From the NCBI RefSeq assembly GCF_003217495.1, contig NZ_QJSW01000006.1, positions 314,534 to 366,288 of the forward strand: DNA of 51,755 nucleotides, given 5' to 3'. The stretch comes from Paenibacillus barcinonensis (lineage in GTDB: Bacteria; Bacillota; Bacilli; Paenibacillales; Paenibacillaceae). The stretch's first letter is position 1, and the number at the start of each line of letters is the position of its first letter. The notes beneath the pieces were generated by a model, which saw only the letters and a program-made list of their open reading frames with translations, did not search any database and was not told where the DNA came from. This document shows, piece after piece, positions 34,402-40,284 of the stretch. The translations under genes and the position numbers were made by a program.

Positions 34402-34860
34402 TCAAAAAAGATTTAGAAAATACGTATAACCGTCCAGCAATATCCAGACTCCCCAGAGAGCAACGGCAGCCGTTTCGACAAACACAGGTGGAATACCAAA
34501 TAAGGGTACACCTACTTTCCATGGAATGGGCCAGAGGAAAGCGATGTATCCTGTAAATAAATCAAGGATTAGATGAGAAATGTACCCGATCATAAACGCT
34601 ATCGCCAGTTCGGGGGAAATCCCTTTGAGTAGCAGCCACAATCCAAGTCCCATAATAAGCGAATGAGTCACGGTCCTCTTTCCAGGTATCTTTTCTAAGA
34701 GACTTGGCACCACAGGAATAAACCTTCCTAGTAGACTATTAGGGCGGTCTATATCTGGCAGTAAGGCAGAAACCGCGACCATAGCAAGCTGAGACGAAGA
34801 ATGGACACCAAGCACAACGGCAGCACTTATACCTCCTATAAGGTGTGAAACGCCATTCAT
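34402..34860 (-). CDS. YdjM-like membrane-bound metal-dependent hydrolase
   Basis: 152 residues, four to five membrane helices. MNGVSHLIGGI, LLPDIDRPNSLLGR, RTVTHSLIMG and YISHLILDLFTG carry the His/Asp pattern of the YdjM (DUF457) family; in Escherichia coli ydjM is an SOS-regulated membrane gene. The start overlaps the stop of the HD-GYP gene by 4 bases. Its role on a mobile element is not known. Confidence 0.8.
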   Translation of the reverse strand: MNGVSHLIGGISAAVVLGVHSSSQLAMVAVSALLPDIDRPNSLLGRFIPVVPSLLEKIPGKRTVTHSLIMGLGLWLLLKGISPELAIAFMIGYISHLILDLFTGYIAFLWPIPWKVGVPLFGIPPVFVETAAVALWGVWILLDGYTYFLNLF

Positions 34861-35399
34861 ACGAAAGCACCTTCTTGCATCATTTGCAAAAACACTTTGG
34901 TCAAGTAAGGATCAAACGCCTTCCCCTTCTGATTGTTGATATATGCTAAAGCCTCACTCAAAGGCCAAGCTGACTTGTATGACCTTTCCGTAGTCAGCGC
35001 ATCGAAGGTATCGCATATACTCACAATCCGGCCATAGAGCGGAATTTCCTCCCCAATCAAACGATTCGGATAACCAGTTCCATCCCAGCGCTCATGATGA
35101 GTTCCCACAATAACCTTCGCAGCATCCATTTCTTCACTGGTTTGAACAGAAAGTATAGAAAGACCATATTCGACATGCCGCTTCAAAATTTCTAATTCGC
35201 CTTCAGTGAGCTGACTTTTCGACTCCAAAATGGATGCTGGTATCGAAATCTTCCCAATATCATGATAATTTGCTCCGAAACCGATCCGTTCAACATCTTG
35301 ATCACTGAGATTCAAAGCGCGTGCGAGATCCATCGAAAGCAAGCTCACACGTTTAGCATGTTCCGGGTCTAACATATCCAGCACGTTTTTCAAAATCAC
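34857..35399 (-). CDS. HD-GYP domain phosphohydrolase
   Basis: 180 residues, nearly all one HD-GYP domain. NYHDIGKISIP (HD motif), HVEYGLSIL, GTHHERWDGTGYP (the GYP motif) and SICDTFDALTTERSYK are all present, so the metal site looks intact. HD-GYP proteins hydrolyse cyclic-di-GMP or related dinucleotides; no sensor domain is attached here. It overlaps its neighbours by 4 bases on both sides. Cyclic-di-GMP control of pilus or adhesin production is a reasonable link to this element but is inferred. Confidence 0.9.
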   Translation of the reverse strand: MILKNVLDMLDPEHAKRVSLLSMDLARALNLSDQDVERIGFGANYHDIGKISIPASILESKSQLTEGELEILKRHVEYGLSILSVQTSEEMDAAKVIVGTHHERWDGTGYPNRLIGEEIPLYGRIVSICDTFDALTTERSYKSAWPLSEALAYINNQKGKAFDPYLTKVFLQMMQEGAFV

Positions 35400-35902
35400 A
35401 TGTCAACCTCCTTCAATATCCGTTTTAATTCATCCTGAATCCACTTGGCGGTCTCACCACCGGAATCCAAAACTTTCTGTACCGATGACAAAACTCGCTC
35501 TGCCTTTTTCCGTTCCTCCTGATCCTCGTGTTGGACAAGTTGCTTCGCTCCCTCCTGCTCCAAAATGAGCTTCCGTAGTTCTCGTGTACTCATGGCCTCA
35601 TCACTAGCTTTAATCAACGTCTTGGTCGGTGAGATTGAGTGACTGGCTACACGATGGTGATACCAGCTTAATGAAGGAATGCGTGAGGCTGCCGTAGGAT
35701 ACGTTCGATATACATGAACCAGTTCCCTGATCTGAGCAGGACTCACACCGATTTGTGAGGATAGGAACTTTTGCTTGGCCCCTGCGGTCAGCATAGCATC
35801 CAGAAGCTGGCCTTTGATAAAGCGTGTTTCTTGCTCTTGCTCATCCACTTGAATGTATGTTTGCAGTAACTCCTCAATCTTTGGCTCAGTGATCTCTGAC
35901 AT
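35396..35902 (-). CDS. HTH protein, ParB/KorB-like fragment
   Basis: 168 residues. KQKFLSSQIGVSPAQIRELVHVY is a good helix-turn-helix, followed by SLSWYHHRVASHS and AMSTRELRKLILEQEG, resembling the central DNA-binding part of ParB-like proteins without the N-terminal CTPase motifs. It overlaps the HD-GYP gene by 4 bases. It may regulate this operon or bind plasmid DNA; sequence alone does not decide. Confidence 0.55.
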   Translation of the reverse strand: MSEITEPKIEELLQTYIQVDEQEQETRFIKGQLLDAMLTAGAKQKFLSSQIGVSPAQIRELVHVYRTYPTAASRIPSLSWYHHRVASHSISPTKTLIKASDEAMSTRELRKLILEQEGAKQLVQHEDQEERKKAERVLSSVQKVLDSGGETAKWIQDELKRILKEVDM

Positions 35903-35910
35903 GGAATAAC

Positions 35911-36222
35911 CTAACCAACAGATTCCACAATCAACTTCATTGCAGTCCGTTCCTGTCCATCAATCACAATATCGAAAAAACTTGGTGCACAAATCAAGCT
36001 CTGCCCGTTTGGAGCAACTAAACCTCGAGCTACAGCGATAGCTTTCACAGCTTGATTAACAGCTCCTGCTCCGATTACATGCATTTCAACCGTGCGGTCT
36101 TTAGTATTCACACTGGAAGCAATGGCCCCTGCCAAAAAACTAACTTTTGATTTTGCAGACACCTTCAAAATTTTTCTCTCGGAAACTACTTTCTTTCCTT
36201 GAGATACATGAATAATAGACAT
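35911..36222 (-). CDS. spoVS: SpoVS family protein
   Basis: 103 residues. LKVSAKSKVSFLAGAIASS, VEMHVIGAGAVNQAVKAIAVARG, SLICAPSFFDIVIDGQERTAMKLIVE matches SpoVS very closely; SpoVS is normally about 86 residues, so a 17-residue N-terminal extension is present. SpoVS-type proteins affect sporulation and division in Bacillus, and paralogues occur on phages and plasmids. The ATG follows GAGGAGGAACGTAA. First gene of a four-gene operon. Confidence 0.95.
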   Translation of the reverse strand: MSIIHVSQGKKVVSERKILKVSAKSKVSFLAGAIASSVNTKDRTVEMHVIGAGAVNQAVKAIAVARGLVAPNGQSLICAPSFFDIVIDGQERTAMKLIVESVG

Positions 36223-36517
36223 TTACGTTCCTCCTCAATATCAAATAGTTTGGACTATGAGACTACAACGAGATTTTCCCCGCGGCTCCTAAAGCCCTCA
36301 CTTTTTAAAAGAGAAAAGCCTCTACCCAGAATAAGACATCTAGGCAGAGGCTTCGAAAAAATATATAAAATTTAAAACATGAGAATACTCTAAAAATAAA
36401 AATAACCCCATTTCAGGAGTCAGTGCGGTTCATCTGTGTTTGTTTCAATTATATACCATAAATCAATACGTGACAAGAACATTTGTTCTTTATTTGATAT
36501 AAATATTAACATATAGG
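36223..36517. other. Intergenic region with hairpin and AT-rich promoter DNA
   Basis: Apart from the hairpin at 36318-36351 and a weak AACCCC/GGGGTT remnant near 36405, no gene or clear repeat is visible. AT-rich DNA near 36480-36515 may carry promoters for the minus-strand operon. Confidence 0.35.
36318..36351 (-). terminator. Intrinsic terminator (AGCCTCTGC family)
   Basis: GCCTCTGCC and GGGTAGAGGC pair around a 14-base loop, followed on the minus strand by TTTTCTCTTTT. It lies upstream of spoVS and could act as a terminator of upstream small genes or as a control element. Confidence 0.7.
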
Positions 36518-36634
36518 TTATTCGTCACATGTATGCGGCTTCTGAATTACTATAACTTTTGCTGTATACCAATTTATAATGTTGACATTCATCAATTTCG
36601 CAGTATTGGAATGCAGGATGCGTGGTACTTTCAT
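36518..36634 (-). CDS. Small protein of 38 residues, strong ribosome site
   Basis: 38 codons (MKVPRILHSNTAK...KPHTCDE) start at an ATG after GGAGGAATAACAC, an ideal ribosome site. It has no membrane segment and no recognised family. The start lies four bases downstream of a decayed gene's stop, so it may once have been its operon partner or be a relic itself. Confidence 0.35.
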   Translation of the reverse strand: MKVPRILHSNTAKLMNVNIINWYTAKVIVIQKPHTCDE

Positions 36635-36637
36635 GTG

Positions 36638-36860
36638 TTATTCCTCCATATCGTAATCGCCAATCACGACAGCAACTTTGTATCTATGAGGGTTTTTGCC
36701 TGAACAAACCGTCTTTTTGCAGTCGGCATTGTCAACCAGTAAATGTATTTATCGAAAATCTCATTTTATCAGCACATTCAGCTGCTGTACACCTAGCTAG
36801 TAGATTTTTACCTTCGTATACTTCATGCCCCTCATCCCTAGTACTTCCAAATGAATGATT
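36638..36860 (-). pseudogene. Decayed small HTH-type regulator with a frameshift
   Basis: In one frame EVYEGKNLLARCTAAECADKM runs to INTF then TG-stop at 36732; in another frame CKKTVCSGKNPHRYKVAVVIG continues to a stop at 36638. Joined, they match the common small Firmicute regulator pattern (YE...LL..GTA.ECA..., then a Y/F..., K...NPHRY..V). A frameshift near 36735 breaks it. The family is recalled from pattern only, with no name certain. Confidence 0.4.
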
Positions 36861-36884
36861 GCTGTAACCTCATCCTGACCCAGC

Positions 36885-37220
36885 TCAGGGCGAATGATAT
36901 TCCACCTCAGCTTCGGCAGCTGTCAACAGGAGAACATTGCCCTTCTCTTCCTGCCGATCCTCAGGCGGTTCGTTACTGTGCCAAGCCTCATACTACCAAC
37001 GCTCAAACAAATCCATGGAGACCGATGTTTCCTCGCCTGTAATCAAGTCGTGATTTCTGCTTTTAGTCGGATCGCTGTCGATGGTGTATAACACCATTAA
37101 ACTTGTACAGCATATTGCCGTATTCCACTTGGTGCGCATCGCCCCTGCGGTAGCCCCTCCGAATGCGGCAAAGAGGTAAGCAGACGTTTTGTATTCTACG
37201 TTATTTAGCAAAGGATTCAC
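36885..37220 (-). pseudogene. Small gene interrupted by an in-frame amber codon
   Basis: A GTG at 37220 follows GAGAGGTGG and a TATAAT -10 (37243-37248 on the minus strand). The frame reads VNPLLNNVEYKTSAYLFAAF onward to ...SMDLFERW, then TAG at 36993, and continues in the same frame with YEAWHSNEPPEDRQEEKGN to a stop at 36885. The continuation looks protein-like (acidic, no stop for 36 codons), so the TAG is probably a nonsense mutation. If the first part alone is real it is a 75-residue protein with a hydrophobic middle. Confidence 0.4.
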
Positions 37221-37242
37221 AAAACCACCTCTCAAAACTCCC

Positions 37243-37279
37243 ATTATATTACTTTTATTATCCGAAAAAATGGTACAAT
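37243..37279. promoter_or_regulatory. Divergent promoter region
   Basis: TACAAT at 37274-37279 on the plus strand serves the secreted peptide gene; TATAAT on the minus strand at 37243-37248 faces the decayed gene. The -35 elements are poor in both cases. Confidence 0.4.
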
Positions 37280-37303
37280 GATTGCAAATAAGGGGGTGAA
37301 CGT

Positions 37304-37450
37304 ATGAAAAAGAAATTGACTGTACTCGGAATGATTACTGTCTTGACTCTTTCAATGTCTTCGCTTATCTCAGCAGCACCATTAGATCCTATTGAGCCAC
37401 AAGGTTGTAGTTTAGGCGGTCCTCCTCGTTATTGCGACATGCTTCAGTAA
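37304..37450 (+). CDS. Short secreted peptide with a Cys-loop, possible signal peptide
   Basis: 48 codons, too short for routine calling. The ATG follows AAGGGGGTGAACGT, and a TACAAT -10 stands at 37274-37279. KKKLTVLGMITVLTLSMSSLISAA is a classic signal peptide with cleavage likely after SAA; the mature part is about 23 residues, PLDPIEPQG then CSLGGPPRYC and DMLQ. The two cysteines enclose an eight-residue Gly/Pro loop. The size and layout resemble exported peptide pheromones (Phr/NprX type) or small bacteriocins. It is the only plus-strand gene in the first 44 kb and is divergent from the decayed gene at 36885-37220. Confidence 0.55.
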   Translation: MKKKLTVLGMITVLTLSMSSLISAAPLDPIEPQGCSLGGPPRYCDMLQ

Positions 37451-37461
37451 TAGAATTTAGT

Positions 37462-37489
37462 TAGCTGGCTAGGATTATCTAGCCAGCTA
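37462..37489 (+). terminator. Perfect hairpin after secreted peptide gene
   Basis: TAGCTGGCTAG and CTAGCCAGCTA form a perfect 11-bp stem with a 6-base loop; the T-tract is poor. It also lies just after the DUF5348-like gene on the minus strand, so it may serve both. Confidence 0.55.
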
Positions 37490-37505
37490 TACTATCTCAG
37501 CGAGT

Positions 37506-37922
37506 TCATTTATTACGTGCACGTAGACCATCCAGCGGAATTTCACGATGATTGACCAAACGATAGTCTCCATCGTAATGTTCAACGCGAGCAGCTACCC
37601 AGCGTGGCGGGTCAAAATCAGTAGCCAGAAATTCAATATTGGAACTGCTGAACAACTCTCTTCCGTTTAACTCGTAACGACCGCTTGAGTTCCGCTGAAC
37701 ATACCCCTCATCGCGCACCTCGGCGAATGCTTGTGTCAGTACACGAGTTGCATCGTTCATCAGATCGCTAGCCTTATAAAGCATGCAGCGCAAATATTGC
37801 TCGTCCGGGTCGTTTGGGTCGTAGTCTGCTGTCCAGTTCTCCTCAGACTCTTTAATCATGCTTACGACTTGCTGGATTCGAGGAAGTAGTGCCTTAAGTT
37901 CCTTTTCTATCTGCTCCTTCAT
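37506..37922 (-). CDS. DUF5348-like small protein
   Basis: 138 residues from the ATG at 37922, which follows AGAAGGAGCGAATTAC; the frame is open to 38066 and touches the upstream gene. The N-terminal helical part (EKELKALLPRIQQVVSMIKE) is followed by GRYELNGRELFSSSNIEFL, WVAARVEHYDGDYRLV and IPLDGLRAR, the pattern of DUF5348, common on Firmicute mobile elements. Function is unknown. Confidence 0.65.
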   Translation of the reverse strand: MKEQIEKELKALLPRIQQVVSMIKESEENWTADYDPNDPDEQYLRCMLYKASDLMNDATRVLTQAFAEVRDEGYVQRNSSGRYELNGRELFSSSNIEFLATDFDPPRWVAARVEHYDGDYRLVNHREIPLDGLRARNK

Positions 37923-38062
37923 GTAATTCGCTCCTTCTCCATTATTCAAATAACGACATTCTAAGTTCATCATCTGTACATTGGGCTGAGAGATGAGGAT
38001 ACAGCCTATTACTTCACATAAAGCTACGTCAATGCCTTGCCATGACTGTATTTTCTTTGATG

Positions 38063-38500
38063 TCATATCAATTTCAGTTGCTCTTGCTGATCTAAATACT
38101 GTACCTTCGAACTTTTTCGTCGTAACTGAATGGCCTGGACCGCAACTTCATAAAGTTCCTCAATCCATACATCAATGCCATGGGAAAGATCAAACCCACG
38201 TCCAGTCCACAGACTTAGCGCTAGTTCAATCAACGCTACCATAGACTCATTTAATGAATGAATACTCCCTGTGGTCTTTCCTTTATCACAACGCTCCTGA
38301 AATGTATCAGGATCGTCCAGATATTCGTAATACCAATCAAAAGGACTTTCCTGCTGCATCTCCAGCTTGAAGCACTTAAATATCTCAGGATGAGCAGCAA
38401 TATAACATACAGACTTATAATCAGGACTACTCTTTGCTAAATTAAACTTTTGTACAAGTTTTTCAAAGTTTGTTTGATGTTCAGTATCTACAAAATTCAT
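38063..38500 (-). CDS. DUF6075-like protein
   Basis: 145 residues. FVDTEHQTNFEKLVQKF, DYKSVCYIAAHPEIFK, TGSIHSLNESMVALIELALSLWTG match the DUF6075 pattern of Firmicute plasmid and conjugative-element proteins, helical and soluble. The ATG follows GGGGGAGCG. It overlaps the open frame of the next gene. No function is known. Confidence 0.6.
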   Translation of the reverse strand: MNFVDTEHQTNFEKLVQKFNLAKSSPDYKSVCYIAAHPEIFKCFKLEMQQESPFDWYYEYLDDPDTFQERCDKGKTTGSIHSLNESMVALIELALSLWTGRGFDLSHGIDVWIEELYEVAVQAIQLRRKSSKVQYLDQQEQLKLI

Positions 38501-38553
38501 TTCGACGCTCCCCCTTCATTCACTTTTCCTTCCTCATACTATAGAAAGCCAAA

Positions 38554-38582
38554 GCCCCTACCTGATTTATCATGGCAGAGAC
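38554..38582 (-). terminator. Terminator-like hairpin (AGCCTCTGC family)
   Basis: GTCTCTGCC and GGTAGGGGC pair around a loop, followed on the minus strand by TTTGGCTTT. It is a degenerate member of the hairpin family at 24882, 34369 and 36318. Confidence 0.55.
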
Positions 38583-38691
38583 TTTCGGAATTCAAATATT
38601 TATCGTTCTTGCACCGCTAATACCTTAACCCTTTCTTGCATATACACAGGCAATTCAAATGAACGTTAGATTCAGACTTACGCTGAGCAAA

Positions 38692-38793
38692 GGGGCTGAC
38701 GGAACAGGAGAATGGATAGCTTCATGTTAAGCGATGCCCCTATTCTGCGTTCTGCTCCCGTCTCTGATCTTTCTCCCCAATTCCTTCAGCCCC
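38692..38793. repeat. Long imperfect inverted repeat, possible origin structure
   Basis: GGGGCTGACGGAACAGGAGA at 38692-38711 is inverted as TTCTCCCCAATTCCTTCAGCCCC at 38771-38793. With about 60 bases between the arms it could form a large stem-loop such as a single-strand origin or an oriT. No nic-site consensus was identified. Confidence 0.35.
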
Positions 38794-38875
38794 ATTCACC
38801 AATAGTAACAACATCCACTTCCGGCGCTTCCTAGCTGATTAGCTTTCGCACGCGCATACCATAAACGCCTGTTAC

Positions 38876-39079
38876 TTACTCTTCCTCTTGGACTTCTTCC
38901 CAATGATAGCTCACATTCTGTTGAACCCAGTTCTGTATAGCTGTATCTAATGGCAATGCAGATTGCCCAGCTGCAGTTTCATTCCAAGAAATCTGTAAAT
39001 CAACTTCGTGAATATCCTCATCATCCATATCCGGTTCACCAAATCTGAAATAGATGCGTACATTTTTGGTCATCTCCAT
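38876..39079 (-). CDS. Small acidic protein, unknown
   Basis: 67 residues (EMTKNVRIYFRFGEPDMDDEDIHE...). The ATG follows AGAGGGGATCAAAC. Strongly acidic, with predicted beta strands and a Trp-rich C-terminus (IQNWVQQNVSYHW). It lies just downstream of the RepL-like gene and the GGTGTCACC repeats. Family not recognised. Confidence 0.5.
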   Translation of the reverse strand: MEMTKNVRIYFRFGEPDMDDEDIHEVDLQISWNETAAGQSALPLDTAIQNWVQQNVSYHWEEVQEEE

Positions 39080-39227
39080 GTTTGATCCCCTCTGTTTCTA
39101 CTCAGTATTCGAAGCAGACAAATGAGTAAGCACACCAACGTCTTCGTAATTTATATAGATTAAGAAGAAAGACCACCGAGCAAAACACCATAAACCCTTG
39201 ACCCATAACGTTTTTTAGCCGTTTTTG

Positions 39228-39271
39228 GGTGTCACCTTTTCGTGACACAGGTGTCCTTTTTTGGTGACACC
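39228..39271. repeat. GGTGTCACC repeat cluster, candidate origin or operator
   Basis: GGTGTCACC at 39228-39236, GTGACAC at 39242-39248, GGTGTCC at 39250-39256 and GGTGACACC at 39263-39271. The outer pair forms a perfect 9-bp inverted repeat and the inner pair a second one. The cluster is directly downstream of the RepL-like gene. Confidence 0.55.
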
Positions 39272-39308
39272 CCCTGCTCACACAACACCTAGGAATTCTC
39301 AAACTGTT

Positions 39309-39974
39309 TTATTTTTTATTCCACTTCTTTTGCAATTCTAAGTACGTCTTTCGCCTAACCAATTTCCCATACTTATTATGAGGTTCAACAACTGCTTTGA
39401 TTGGCAGCTTGATCCCGGCTTTTTCTAAAATATTGAAGTGAATCATAAGCTGGGTGATCCCGCTCTCTAACTTATTTTTGTCTCCACAACAAAGGATTTC
39501 CGGGTTCAAGAAAAACGGCCGCCGAGTAACATGGCGACCGTGGATTTTCAGTTCATGCGTGTTCGCAAACTCGTACATAATCCCTTTTTCAATTAATGCA
39601 GAGATCATTTCACTTGTCTTTTGCCGACTACGTTTCAAGAATGTGGCGATTTCGGATACCGAGCAATATTGCCCCGTTCGAGGGTCCACAATCGCATTTA
39701 CACCTATCTTTAGCATAGGAGCAAGTGTGAAGATGAAACTAAACTCCGCACTGGTCAGATACTGTGCCTGACACAAATACGATATGTTCATATCAATGGT
39801 TTGAGAAAACCTAGTCTGGTTTGAAGGCTTCTGTTTTTTTCGGACAATCATAAATCCTTGTTCATTGGCCTTGGTCTCTTCCATATTTACAGTGCTCAGG
39901 TCAATTTCTAACCGTCTCTTGGCCTCTAATTCAGCCTTTTGCATAGTCTGCTTTAATTTCATAACTCTCTCCAT
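39309..39974 (-). CDS. RepL-like winged-helix protein, candidate replication initiator
   Basis: 221 residues from the ATG at 39974, after GAGGTTTAAACT. The winged-helix region (residues about 90-160) contains YLTSAEFSFIFTLAP, YCSVSEIATFLKRSRQKTSEMISALIEKG and RRPFFLNPEILCCGDKNK; the last element is like the wing-strand of RepL-type replication proteins of Firmicute plasmids. A MarR-like regulator is an alternative. A cluster of GGTGTCACC repeats lies just downstream, which supports a replication or autoregulatory role. Confidence 0.55.
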   Translation of the reverse strand: MERVMKLKQTMQKAELEAKRRLEIDLSTVNMEETKANEQGFMIVRKKQKPSNQTRFSQTIDMNISYLCQAQYLTSAEFSFIFTLAPMLKIGVNAIVDPRTGQYCSVSEIATFLKRSRQKTSEMISALIEKGIMYEFANTHELKIHGRHVTRRPFFLNPEILCCGDKNKLESGITQLMIHFNILEKAGIKLPIKAVVEPHNKYGKLVRRKTYLELQKKWNKK

Positions 39975-39996
39975 AGTTTAAACCTCGCTCTGATCC

Positions 39997-40284
39997 CTAA
40001 AACATATTGTAATGATGAACGGCTTCCGCATGTCCAGATGCTTCTGGATTGTAAAAGAAGGTCTTATACCTCGCTTCAACCTTATTCGCAAATGAACTCG
40101 CTAAGCTGTACTCAGCAAAAATCATAGCATCACGTCTCGAACGTGATATATTCAGTTGCGTGTCAACGAGGTAATACACCGTTTGAGTCCGTTGAATTTT
40201 TAGCACTACAACGTAAAAAGACACCTCCTGTCTCATAGGTGTTCGCTGCGTAGGAAGAAACGGCGGTCTAGGATAAGTTAACAT
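39997..40284 (-). CDS. Hypothetical protein, 95 residues
   Basis: Begins with ATG after AAGGAGTGAAGAAAC and overlaps the end of the helicase gene by 17 bases, so it is probably co-translated. YVVVLKIQRTQTVYYLVDTQLNI resembles a beta-rich domain; the rest is helical and basic. No family was recognised. Confidence 0.5.
   Translation of the reverse strand: MLTYPRPPFLPTQRTPMRQEVSFYVVVLKIQRTQTVYYLVDTQLNISRSRRDAMIFAEYSLASSFANKVEARYKTFFYNPEASGHAEAVHHYNMF

Larger units (their letters stand above)
38501..38875. other. Gene-poor stretch with an inverted repeat
   Basis: Holds a terminator (38554-38582) and an imperfect inverted repeat (38692-38793). A 13-codon minus-strand frame (MQERVKVLAVQER) and a 23-codon plus-strand frame (MNVRFRLTLSKG...) are present but have no ribosome sites. 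No full gene is seen. Confidence 0.4.

Noticed and set aside
39102..39302. Minus-strand frame of 66 codons across the GGTGTCACC repeats
   Set aside because: No ribosome site at its start, and it runs through a palindrome cluster; low-complexity translation.
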